From NCBI GenBank assembly GCA_036656795.1, contig JAVXHR010000020.1, forward strand, positions 1 through 31,837: a DNA stretch of 31,837 nt. Reading direction: 5' to 3'. This document shows, in pieces, positions 1-7,758 of the stretch. How positions within the stretch are numbered: position 1 is the first letter of the stretch; each line of letters opens with the position of its first letter. The stretch is from CAUPWF01 sp036656795. GTDB taxonomy: Bacteria > Bacillota > Clostridia > Lachnospirales > Lachnospiraceae. The position numbers were made by a program, and so were the translations under genes. The notes below the pieces were generated by a model. It was not told the DNA's origin, did not search any database, and saw only the letters and a program-made list of their open reading frames with translations.

Positions 1-139
1 TCGTGTTGCATTTCGTGTTGCATAGGTGGGAAAAAACGCAATAAAACCGTATAAAATATTACTCTGTGAGAAAAATCGAAACAGTCAACAAATCCAGTGT
101 TTACAAGGGATTGCGTGGTATAAACGATTGCAACAAAAA
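1..139. other. Left-edge non-coding stretch with an 11-nt direct repeat
   Basis: No convincing gene is visible here. The 11-mer TCGTGTTGCAT occurs at 1-11 and again at 13-23. The stretch lies immediately downstream of the 3' end of the minus-strand tRNA-Gly. A small open frame that starts at 66 runs through the tRNA and has no ribosome binding site, so it is not called. The window cuts off whatever lies to the left. Confidence 0.4.
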
Positions 140-210
140 AGCAGATAACGGGAGTCGGACCCGCCTTTCCAGCTTGGGAAGCTGGCGTTCTACCGATGAA
201 CAATATCTGC
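140..210 (-). tRNA. tRNA-Gly (anticodon CCC)
   Basis: Read on the minus strand, the sequence folds as a canonical cloverleaf. It has a perfect 7-bp acceptor stem (GCAGATA/TATCTGC), a 4-bp D stem (GTTC/GAAC), a 5-bp anticodon stem (CCAGC/GCTGG) around loop TTCCCAA, and a T arm with loop TCCGACT. The loop places CCC at positions 34-36, so it decodes GGG glycine codons. The base after the acceptor stem is T (discriminator U73, typical of bacterial tRNA-Gly). CCA is not encoded; a run of six T follows directly. Confidence 0.95.
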
Positions 211-218
211 ATACGAGT

Positions 219-248
219 ATTATAACCCTTAACAGGGTGAAAAATCAA
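219..248 (-). promoter_or_regulatory. Promoter of tRNA-Gly
   Basis: On the minus strand there is a perfect -10 TATAAT (plus positions 219-224) and a -35-like TTGATT (243-248), 18 nt apart. The -10 ends 8 nt before the first tRNA base. The spacer contains a small inverted repeat ACCCT/AGGGT at 225-229 and 234-238, which may be fortuitous. Confidence 0.6.
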
Positions 249-297
249 GAAATTAAAAACAAAATTTTTCGTGTGTGCTTATTAAGGGAGCTGTTCA

Positions 298-356
298 TTG
301 ACAATAATGGATGACATTATATAGATGAACAATCTGGCAAAGAATTATGGTATAAT
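298..356 (+). promoter_or_regulatory. Promoter(s) of the ECF/DUF1893/aldo-keto reductase cluster
   Basis: The best element is the extended -10 TGGTATAAT, with TATAAT at 351-356. It would start RNA about 20 nt upstream of the ribosome binding site of the gene at 385. A second possible promoter is TTGACA at 298-303 with TATAGA at 320-325 (16-nt spacing). No structured leader resembling a riboswitch is visible between these and the gene, so there is no hint of the transported vitamin from RNA regulation. Confidence 0.5.
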
Positions 357-384
357 AAAGGAAATAAAATCTTCAGGAGGATTT

Positions 385-939
385 ATGACAGAAAACCAAA
401 GATTTATAAAACCAGAAAATCTAGTTTATAGTGCCCTATTTATTGCATTGGGTTTACTTATTCCGAGAATTTTTCATGTGATGGGTCCCAATGCCGGCAA
501 GATGTTTTTACCTATGTATTATTCAGTTGTATTGGCGGCATTATTATTGCCAATGAGATTCACGATACCGGTAGCAGTATGTACACCAATATTGAGTTAT
601 ATATTGACAGGAATGCCGGCGATTCCCATGCTATATGTGCTGTTATGCGAATTAGTAATATATGCTATAGTAGCGAATTTGTTGATTCGTAGATATAATC
701 CTTACATAACGGTTGTCATTGCAAGTTTAACAGGCAGAGTAGTAAATGTATGTACGGTATTGTTTTTAGCACATGTGATAGGGCTTCCTATTCCATTTGC
801 AAAAACCCCCATTCTTATGGGGACAATGATTATGTCCGTTCCGGGAATAGTATTGCAGATAGTGCTGATACCGATGATTTATAAAAGAGTAGGTCAAAGA
901 ATAGGGATAAAAGGTGAGAAATGTGACACTGGATTATAG
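385..939 (+). CDS. ECF transporter substrate-binding (S) component, membrane protein
   Basis: This is an integral membrane protein of 184 residues with about five to six hydrophobic segments and few charges between them. The size, topology and N-terminal pattern (helix motif near LIPRIFH, then a GKMFLPMYYSV segment) fit the S components of energy-coupling factor transporters, which bind a vitamin or related trace compound and dock on a shared EcfAA'T module. That module is not in this window. The ATG at 385 is chosen because AGGAGG lies at 375-380; an upstream in-frame ATG at 325 has no such site. The stop codon overlaps the start of the DUF1893 gene, which implies translational coupling and a joint role. 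The substrate cannot be deduced: thiamine, pantothenate, queuine-type or other ligands are all possible. Confidence 0.8.
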   Translation: MTENQRFIKPENLVYSALFIALGLLIPRIFHVMGPNAGKMFLPMYYSVVLAALLLPMRFTIPVAVCTPILSYILTGMPAIPMLYVLLCELVIYAIVANLLIRRYNPYITVVIASLTGRVVNVCTVLFLAHVIGLPIPFAKTPILMGTMIMSVPGIVLQIVLIPMIYKRVGQRIGIKGEKCDTGL

Positions 940-1351
940 AAAAGCAATGTCGGAATTTGCCACCAATGAATACTCGTTTGTAGCTATTCGTGGGGAACAG
1001 CAGTATACAGCAACAGGGGTTGGCGTAAAACCGATTATGGAGCAAATGCGAAAAAACAGAAAGATATTTCAAGGATATGCAGTTGCGGACAAAATTATTG
1101 GTAAGGCCGCAGCTTTGTTATTGGTATTATCCGGTGTAAAATTCGTGTATGGGGAAGTTATGAGCCAAGCGGCAAAAACAGTACTGTGTCAGAATCAGGT
1201 TGTATATGAGTGTGGACAAACGGTAGATTATATTGAAAATCGTACCCATACAGGGATGTGTCCATTGGAGATGTCGGTACAGGAAACAGAAAACCCTGAG
1301 GAGGCATTTAATCTGATAGAGGAAACGATTGAATTTTTAATGAAACAATAA
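923..1351 (+). CDS. DUF1893 family protein (deaminase-like fold)
   Basis: The protein has about 142 residues, is soluble, and resembles the DUF1893 family typified by Thermotoga TM1506. Recognisable features are the segment GKAAALLLVLSGVKFVYGEV near the middle and the ENRTHTGMCPLEMSV motif near residue 110. The family has a cytidine-deaminase-like fold, but its reaction is not established to my knowledge. The start is uncertain. GTG at 923 has GGTGAG just upstream, while GTG at 914 has AGGG 7 nt upstream; both overlap the end of the ECF S-component gene (by 17 or 26 nt). The overlap, and the aldo/keto reductase 36 nt downstream, suggest one operon that takes up and modifies a small molecule. 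That role is an inference from context. Confidence 0.8.
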   Translation: MTLDYRKAMSEFATNEYSFVAIRGEQQYTATGVGVKPIMEQMRKNRKIFQGYAVADKIIGKAAALLLVLSGVKFVYGEVMSQAAKTVLCQNQVVYECGQTVDYIENRTHTGMCPLEMSVQETENPEEAFNLIEETIEFLMKQ

Positions 1352-1387
1352 ATATATGATGCGAGAGATGATGAAGGAGGACAAAGT

Positions 1388-2530
1388 ATGAAGTATGTTA
1401 ATTATCCGGGGACGGATAAGAGGGTATCTGTGGTAGGATTTGGTGGGTTACGGTTTAACATGGAGTTATCAGATGAGGAAAATGCGAATATGGTACTATA
1501 CGCATATGAAAAGGGAATTAATTATTTTGATACAGCACCAGGGTATTGTGATGACCGGAGTGAACGCATATTTGGAATTGCTTTTCGTCGGCTGTTAGCA
1601 GAAGGAAAAGATGCGTTTTATGTGTCGACGAAGAGTAAGCCGAAGATGTGCCCAACAAAAGAGATGGTCATCGATGTTGTAAAACACTCGTTGGAGGTAT
1701 TGGGAGTTCCTAAAATCAATTTCTATCACGTGTGGTGTATTCGTAAAATGGAGCATTATGAATTGTCTATGAAAAAGGGTGGGCAATATGAGGGGCTGAA
1801 GTGGTGTCAGGAACAAGGACTCATTGATCATATTTGTTTTTCTTCTCATCAACCTGGGGAAGAAGTCGTGCAAGTTTTAGATGAACATAAGTTTATGGGG
1901 GTAACCATGGGCATTAATCTACTTAATTTTCCGTATCGCTGGGCAGGGGTAGAGCATGCATATAAAGAGGGGTATGGTGTTGTGGCTATGAATCCGTTAT
2001 GTGGTGGAACAATTCCAACTCATGAAAAAGAATTGGCTTTTTTAGCAAGTCCAGGTGAAACGGTAACTCAGGCAGCTTTAAGATTTAACATTGCAAGTCC
2101 TGAAATTACAGTTTCCCTAGTTGGATTTGGGTGTATGCAGGACATTGATGAAGCTTGTGCAATGGCAGATGAAGCAAATCCATTTACTAAAGAAGATTTG
2201 GAAAGTATTAAGAAAAAATTTAATGGAGCGACAAAAGAAATATGTACGGGGTGTGGTTATTGTCGTGTATGCCCAAAGGGGATTAATATTCCCGGATATA
2301 TGTTATTATATAATGAAAAACAAATGTTTCACAAGACAAAGGAAGAGATGGTGGAGATGGTATATGGTCTGGAATACTATAATTATACGGCCAATACAAA
2401 AGGGAGAGCCAAAGATTGTATTGCCTGTGGTAAATGTGAGCAGGAATGTACCCAGCATCTTCCAATTATCAGCCGTCTAAAAGAAATAGCTGAGTGGGAG
2501 AGTCAGACCACGGATACGATTACGGTATAA
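1388..2530 (+). CDS. Aldo/keto reductase with C-terminal 2x[4Fe-4S] ferredoxin domain
   Basis: The protein has 380 residues. The N-terminal ~280 residues form an aldo/keto reductase barrel with the usual tetrad recognisable as D48, Y53 (in YFDTAPGY), K82 and H114. The C-terminal part has two cysteine clusters, CTGCGYCRVCP (around residue 290) and CIACGKCEQEC (around residue 345), which should hold two [4Fe-4S] clusters. Such fusions are common in Clostridia and probably couple NAD(P)H or ferredoxin electrons to carbonyl reduction. The true substrate of this subfamily is generally unknown. A strong GAAGGAGGA ribosome binding site precedes the ATG. It is the third gene of the cluster that begins with the ECF S component. 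No clear terminator follows. Confidence 0.9.
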   Translation: MKYVNYPGTDKRVSVVGFGGLRFNMELSDEENANMVLYAYEKGINYFDTAPGYCDDRSERIFGIAFRRLLAEGKDAFYVSTKSKPKMCPTKEMVIDVVKHSLEVLGVPKINFYHVWCIRKMEHYELSMKKGGQYEGLKWCQEQGLIDHICFSSHQPGEEVVQVLDEHKFMGVTMGINLLNFPYRWAGVEHAYKEGYGVVAMNPLCGGTIPTHEKELAFLASPGETVTQAALRFNIASPEITVSLVGFGCMQDIDEACAMADEANPFTKEDLESIKKKFNGATKEICTGCGYCRVCPKGINIPGYMLLYNEKQMFHKTKEEMVEMVYGLEYYNYTANTKGRAKDCIACGKCEQECTQHLPIISRLKEIAEWESQTTDTITV

Positions 2531-2630
2531 AGAATTTACAAAGCCATGAAAAGTATTAGATTCTTAAGTTAGAAAAGTGGTTTGCACTTTGGGGATCAGT
2601 TAACGAAATACAGGCAGTGGAGGCATACAC

Positions 2631-5600
2631 ATGAAAAAACAAAAAGGAAGCATACTTGTGATAATCATCTGTATTCTGTGTTTTGGTATTCAGATGAATG
2701 TAGAAGCGAAAGAAGATAAAACAGTAATACGGGTTGGATTCTCACCATTAGCAGGATTTCATGAATACGACCAATTAGGGTATCCAGCAGGGTATGATGT
2801 GGATTATCTTAATAAAATCGCAGAGTTTACCGGCTGGAAATATGAATATGTCTATCTAGCAAATTGGAATGTAGCTTCAAAATTATTGGAACAAAGTGAA
2901 ATTGATATACTGGCACCTTGTCAGATTACACAGCCACGACAGAAAAAATTTGATTTTTGTGCATATCCCATAGGGACAGAGTATGGTGCGCTGTTAACGT
3001 TACCTTCCAGAGGTGATTTGATCTATGAGGATTTTCAGAATTTTTCAAATATGCGAATTGGTTGTGTAAAAACAATTGCGTTTACCGATAGCTTTTTTGA
3101 GTATGCACAAGCTTCCGGATTTAATCCTAAGATAATCTATTATGAGAATACTAACGATCTTTTTGCGGCACTTAAGGCAGGTAGCGTAGACGCAGTGGCA
3201 GAAAGCCTGATGAATGCGAAAGAAGGGTGGAAAGTCATAGGAAAATATGGCGCAGCATCGATGTATTATATGGTACAAAAAGGCGATGTGCAACTTCTCC
3301 AAGAACTAAACAGTGCCATTGATTCTATAAAGCTCGAATTTTCAACTTTTGAAAACGATTTAGTGAAAAAACATTTTCCGATTTATAATTATATTCCATT
3401 TACAAAAGCAGAAGAGGAATATATTGAAAATATGGGGGAAATAAGAGTTGGTTGTATTACCAATCAAGACCCGGTATCATATACAGACCTAAAAACAGGG
3501 GAAATAAAAGGAATTACCAAAGATATGCTGGATAAGATAGCATCCATCAGCAAGTTGAAATTCAAATATATACCACTTCCAAAAGAGAAGCCAACACCTG
3601 ATTTTCTTCAAAAAAATAAGATACAATTACTTTCGGGGGTAGAATCTAATAATGTGAGCGACAATGTTGAGGGAGTGAAATTAAGTGTTCCGTATTTGAT
3701 GTCCCAAAAGGTAATTATTGGGAAACAGGGGAGGAATTTTGAAAGAAGTGCGACGTGGAAACTTGCAATTACCAAAGGAACTGCAAGTCTTATAGGTGTC
3801 ATAAAAGCCAAGTATCCTAATTTGAGTATACAGACCTATGATACTAGTGAAGAATGTTTTGAAGCAGTGAGAAAGGGAAAAGCTGATATCTTAATGCAAA
3901 ATCAGTATGTGGTAAATTCGTATCTGGCAATGCCAAAATATGAGCGTTTAGTTACGATTCCGGGAGAAGGAATTGAAGAGCAATTGTGCTTAGCTGAAAG
4001 AAATTATCAAAGTACATCTTCCCAAGAGGAAGCGATGTTGGGTGATAAGAGACTGTTATCCATTATTAACAAGTCGATCAACAGGATAACAACAGAAGAA
4101 ATCTCCAATATTGTAATTGAGCAAACGATAGCGAGACCATACAAATTAACATTAATGGATCTTGTATATCGGTATCGTTTTGCATTATTATTACTATCTG
4201 TGACAGCTATATATATTATGATATTAAGGCATCGTAATATAGCGCGTATTCGGGCGAAGAATGAACAATTATCAGAGGCAATAGAACAGGCGGATAGTGC
4301 TAGCAAGGCAAAAAGTACATTTTTAGCACATATGTCTCATGAGATTCGGACACCGATGAATGCAATTATTGGAATTACTGAATTGACAAAAAGACATGTT
4401 AAAGGAAATCAGGTTGCAGAAGGTAATTTAGATAAAATCAGCTATGCATCTCAAACATTGTTGACAATTCTAAATGATGTACTTGATGTTTCTGCAATTG
4501 AATCTGATAAATTAAAAATAGGATATGCACCTTTTGATTTAAAATCGCTGTTAACTTCTGTTAGTGCAGTATATTATACTCAGTGTAAGAGTAAGCAGGT
4601 GAAGTTTGAAATTATACTTTCAGACATTACAGAAGAACGGGTGATTGGAGATCAAATGCGATTAAACCAGATACTGAATAATTTGTTGTCAAATGCATAT
4701 AAATTTACAGAAAAAGGCGGAGAAATAACACTTTCCGTAGCACAAAAAAAAGTAGATGAAGAAAAAGTTCACATGCAATTTATTATTCAAGACACCGGCT
4801 GTGGTATGACACAAGATATGTTGCAACGCTTATTCAGACCATTTGAGCAAGAAAGCACAGAGACCACTGAAAAACATGGAGGAAGTGGTTTGGGAATGTC
4901 TATTACTAAGAATCTGATAACACTGATGGAGGGAGCGATTGACGTGACCAGTGAAAAGGGAGAAGGAACAACCTTTACAGTGCAAATAGCGTTTGGACGA
5001 ATGGTACAACAGATGCCGGAGGCAAATGAAAAGTTAACAGACATTCGAGCATTAGTAGTAGATGATAGCCCGGAAGCATTGGAATATATCTCGGAAGTAC
5101 TGACAAGAATTGGGATTAATCATCAAAGTGTAAATGCGGGAAAAGCTGCAATTGATATGTTGGTAGCTGCTCATGATAAGGGAGAAGGATATGATGTCTG
5201 TTTTGTGGATTGGAAGATGCCGGAGGTAAATGGGATAGATGTAGTTCGTCGGATACGGGAACTATTTGATAAAGATACATTAGTGGTTGTAATCTCGGCT
5301 TATGATTTCTCAGAAGTAGAGGAAGATGCAAAAGAGGCCGGTGCGGATTTGTTTATTGGAAAGCCGGTATTTCAGTCTACGGTTTTTGATTTACTTATGA
5401 ATCTTACCGGCGGAAATCATGTTAAAAATATTGCTAAGACGAAAGAGTATGATTTTACAGGAAGACGCGTATTACTTGTAGAAGACAATATGTTGAATAT
5501 GGAAATTGCAAGTGAACTGCTTGGAATTACAGGATTGGAAGTTGAAAAAGCAGACAATGGAAAGAGCGCAATGGATCGTATTCTTGAAGTGGAAGAATCT

Positions 5601-5828
5601 TATTATGATGCAGTGTTAATGGATATTCAGATGCCAATTATGAATGGATATCAAGCGACAAAGGGGATTCGAGAGGCAGGGATTATGTTACTGCCAATTA
5701 TTGCAATGACCGCCAATGCATTTACAGAGGATATTGCCAATGCATTGGCAGCAGGAATGAACGATCATGTTGCAAAACCTGTGGATACACAAGTTCTATA
5801 TCAGACGTTAGATAAATGGTTTCAATAG
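2631..5828 (+). CDS. EvgS/BvgS-like hybrid sensor histidine kinase with two receiver domains
   Basis: The protein has 1065 residues. An N-terminal signal/anchor (residues ~7-26) precedes two tandem type-3 periplasmic-binding domains (about 30-255 and 265-490). These probably sense amino acids or similar small ligands outside the cell. A transmembrane helix follows at about 515-533, then a coiled linker, a HisKA domain with H570 in HMSHEIRTPMN, an ATPase domain (N box NNLLSNAYKFT, G boxes DTGCGM and GGSGLGMS), and two receiver domains with phospho-acceptors D860 (FVDWKMPE) and D998 (LMDIQMPI). No HPt domain and no DNA-binding response regulator are found in the window, so the output partner is elsewhere. 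The GTGGAGG site at 2617-2623 supports the start. It is followed by an independently promoted small membrane protein gene. Confidence 0.92.
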   Translation: MKKQKGSILVIIICILCFGIQMNVEAKEDKTVIRVGFSPLAGFHEYDQLGYPAGYDVDYLNKIAEFTGWKYEYVYLANWNVASKLLEQSEIDILAPCQITQPRQKKFDFCAYPIGTEYGALLTLPSRGDLIYEDFQNFSNMRIGCVKTIAFTDSFFEYAQASGFNPKIIYYENTNDLFAALKAGSVDAVAESLMNAKEGWKVIGKYGAASMYYMVQKGDVQLLQELNSAIDSIKLEFSTFENDLVKKHFPIYNYIPFTKAEEEYIENMGEIRVGCITNQDPVSYTDLKTGEIKGITKDMLDKIASISKLKFKYIPLPKEKPTPDFLQKNKIQLLSGVESNNVSDNVEGVKLSVPYLMSQKVIIGKQGRNFERSATWKLAITKGTASLIGVIKAKYPNLSIQTYDTSEECFEAVRKGKADILMQNQYVVNSYLAMPKYERLVTIPGEGIEEQLCLAERNYQSTSSQEEAMLGDKRLLSIINKSINRITTEEISNIVIEQTIARPYKLTLMDLVYRYRFALLLLSVTAIYIMILRHRNIARIRAKNEQLSEAIEQADSASKAKSTFLAHMSHEIRTPMNAIIGITELTKRHVKGNQVAEGNLDKISYASQTLLTILNDVLDVSAIESDKLKIGYAPFDLKSLLTSVSAVYYTQCKSKQVKFEIILSDITEERVIGDQMRLNQILNNLLSNAYKFTEKGGEITLSVAQKKVDEEKVHMQFIIQDTGCGMTQDMLQRLFRPFEQESTETTEKHGGSGLGMSITKNLITLMEGAIDVTSEKGEGTTFTVQIAFGRMVQQMPEANEKLTDIRALVVDDSPEALEYISEVLTRIGINHQSVNAGKAAIDMLVAAHDKGEGYDVCFVDWKMPEVNGIDVVRRIRELFDKDTLVVVISAYDFSEVEEDAKEAGADLFIGKPVFQSTVFDLLMNLTGGNHVKNIAKTKEYDFTGRRVLLVEDNMLNMEIASELLGITGLEVEKADNGKSAMDRILEVEESYYDAVLMDIQMPIMNGYQATKGIREAGIMLLPIIAMTANAFTEDIANALAAGMNDHVAKPVDTQVLYQTLDKWFQ

Positions 5829-5852
5829 AAACTGAAAGAAATAGAATTTTAG

Positions 5853-5892
5853 TTGTGTTTAGATATCGAATGCCATATAATAATACGATATC
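5853..5892 (+). promoter_or_regulatory. Promoter with flanking inverted repeat, upstream of small membrane protein
   Basis: A -35-like TTGTGT (5853-5858) is 17 nt from a perfect TATAAT (5876-5881). An inverted repeat GATATCG (5862-5868) / CGATATC (5886-5892) brackets the -10. It could be an operator, or a hairpin if transcription started farther upstream. Confidence 0.5.
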
Positions 5893-5923
5893 AATTAATG
5901 AATGTAGGCAATAGAGGTATCTT

Positions 5924-6337
5924 ATGAAGATAGATATGAAACGTTTTGCTATGATATTGATTGTCATCTTATATTTCTGCATATTTGCATCAGAAATGGT
6001 GGACTATCAATATAGGCAAACAAAACGAACAGAGATGACTTCTTCTATTGAAAAGATAGAAGAAGTTTCCAATAGTACATTTCTTAGCCAAGGGGTAATA
6101 AAACCCCATATTAGTAGCGCCTATCTTTACAGATTGTATCATCTGAAATCCATCTTTATGAAAAAAGTGCATTTGCAGAGTCTTACCATGGTTCTGTTTG
6201 TGTATTTGGCTCGATTTAGGGGGCGTCTTAGAGATATCTTTATCTATTTATTTCAAAGTCAATGGGAATACTTGCTGGATATATTAAAACAATACGATGG
6301 GAAACGGAAAAACCTTCTTTTTACAACGGGAAACTAG
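5924..6337 (+). CDS. Small putative membrane protein, function unknown
   Basis: I do not recognise this 137-residue protein. It begins with a short basic stretch and a clear hydrophobic helix (about residues 8-24, RFAMILIVILYF), so it should be membrane-anchored. A second hydrophobic stretch lies near residues 86-95 (LTMVLFVYLA). The rest is basic and aromatic, without cysteine pairs or known catalytic motifs. AGAGG at 5913-5917 gives good spacing to the ATG, and a good promoter lies upstream, which together support a real gene. It sits between the sensor kinase and the AGCS symporter gene (26 nt downstream). Co-transcription with the symporter is possible but not shown. Confidence 0.6.
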   Translation: MKIDMKRFAMILIVILYFCIFASEMVDYQYRQTKRTEMTSSIEKIEEVSNSTFLSQGVIKPHISSAYLYRLYHLKSIFMKKVHLQSLTMVLFVYLARFRGRLRDIFIYLFQSQWEYLLDILKQYDGKRKNLLFTTGN

Positions 6338-6363
6338 TTCATCTTAATTAGGAGGGTTTTGAT

Positions 6364-7740
6364 ATGGAAGGTATTAGTAGCTTTGTGGCGAATTTCAGTG
6401 ATGTATTATGGAATTCGGTATTGTTGTTCTTATTGTGTGGAACGGGCGTTTGGTTTACAATTACACTGAAATTTGTGCAGGTCCGCCGGTTTGGTGATGG
6501 AATACATAAGATATTTGGTGGATTTATGAAGAAAGAAAAAGGAGCAGGTGACGATGGTATCTCTTCGTTTCAAGCATTAACAACTGCAATTGCGGCCCAA
6601 GTAGGAACCGGCAATCTGGCAGGTGCGGCCACGGCAATTGCAGCAGGTGGTGCGGGAGCTATCTTCTGGATGTGGGTAAGTGCTTTTTTTGGAATGGCGA
6701 CAATCTATGCGGAAGCATTGATGGCACAGAAGTATAAGACTGTGGTAGAAGGGCAAGTAACGGGTGGTCCGGTTTACTATATTAAAGGTGCTTTTAAAGG
6801 AACATTTGGGAAGATTTTGGCAGCCATCTTTGCAGTACTTATTATCTTAGCTTTAGGCTTTATGGGAAATGCAGTTCAGGCCAATTCAATAGGAGATGCA
6901 TTCTCTACTGCATTTGGTATTAATCCAGTGATTGTAGGTTTGGGTTTGGCTGCTCTTTCGTTTTTTATTTTTGCAGGAGGTATTACACGTATTGCAACGG
7001 TAACAGAAAAATTAGTTCCTGTTATGGCATTATTTTACATTGTAGGCGCAGTGATTGTAATTGGTGTGCATTACCAGGCGATTCCAACAGCGTTTCATGA
7101 TATATTTGTAGGAGCATTTGCACCACGTTCTATTGCCGGTGGTGTGATTGGTGTAACAGTACAAAAAGCAATGAGATTTGGTGTGGCCCGTGGATTGTTT
7201 TCCAATGAAGCAGGTATGGGATCTACTCCACATGCACATGCTATTGCTAAAGTGGCACATCCAGGAGATCAGGGTTGTGTAGCGATTGTCAGTGTATTTA
7301 TTGATACGTTCGTTGTACTGACATTAACGGCATTGGTTGTATTAACATCAGGTGTAGTAAAACCAGATGGTTCCTTGATTGGAACAGCACTTACACAGAC
7401 TGCATTCTCTACAGTATTTGGAGGATTTGGGAATATATTTATTGCAATCTGTATGTTCTTCTTCGCATTTTCAACCATTATAGGCTGGTATTTCTTTGGA
7501 GAAGCAAACGTAAAATATTTATTTGGAAGAAAAGCAGTGAAACTTTATGCCGTTTTAGTTTGTATAGTAGTAGTCATTGGCTCGGCACTAAAAGTAGAGT
7601 TAGTATGGAATTTGGCAGATATGTTCAATGGCTTAATGGTAATTCCCAACTTGGTGGCATTATTGGCGTTGAGTGGAATGGTATGGAAAGTCAGTAAAGA
7701 ATATGATCAGATAAAAAAAGCAAAGAAGAAGGGTGAATAA
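6364..7740 (+). CDS. AGCS family Na+(H+):alanine/glycine symporter
   Basis: The protein has 458 residues and about eleven hydrophobic helices. It carries the family hallmarks: the GNLAGAATAIAAGGAGAIFW segment near residue 80, and the NEAGMGSTPHAHA segment near residue 280. These proteins import alanine or glycine with Na+ or H+ across the cytoplasmic membrane. Length and start agree with the family, with TTAGGAGGG just upstream of the ATG. The Ca2+-type ATPase gene begins only 18 nt after the stop, so the two are probably co-transcribed. The functional link (perhaps ion balance) is only a guess. Confidence 0.93.
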   Translation: MEGISSFVANFSDVLWNSVLLFLLCGTGVWFTITLKFVQVRRFGDGIHKIFGGFMKKEKGAGDDGISSFQALTTAIAAQVGTGNLAGAATAIAAGGAGAIFWMWVSAFFGMATIYAEALMAQKYKTVVEGQVTGGPVYYIKGAFKGTFGKILAAIFAVLIILALGFMGNAVQANSIGDAFSTAFGINPVIVGLGLAALSFFIFAGGITRIATVTEKLVPVMALFYIVGAVIVIGVHYQAIPTAFHDIFVGAFAPRSIAGGVIGVTVQKAMRFGVARGLFSNEAGMGSTPHAHAIAKVAHPGDQGCVAIVSVFIDTFVVLTLTALVVLTSGVVKPDGSLIGTALTQTAFSTVFGGFGNIFIAICMFFFAFSTIIGWYFFGEANVKYLFGRKAVKLYAVLVCIVVVIGSALKVELVWNLADMFNGLMVIPNLVALLALSGMVWKVSKEYDQIKKAKKKGE

Positions 7741-7758
7741 TAGGTAGGAGGCATGCAG

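Noticed and set aside
66..314. 82-codon open frame on the + strand at the left edge
   Set aside because: It runs antisense through the whole tRNA-Gly gene and its promoter, has no ribosome binding site, and its product looks random.
211..384. Riboswitch upstream of the ECF S component
   Set aside because: No conserved core such as those of thiamine, cobalamin or preQ1 elements was recognised, and the best promoter leaves only about 20 nt of leader.
2121..2480. 119-codon open frame on the + strand
   Set aside because: It lies wholly inside the aldo/keto reductase gene in another frame; the reductase frame has clear motifs over the same bases.
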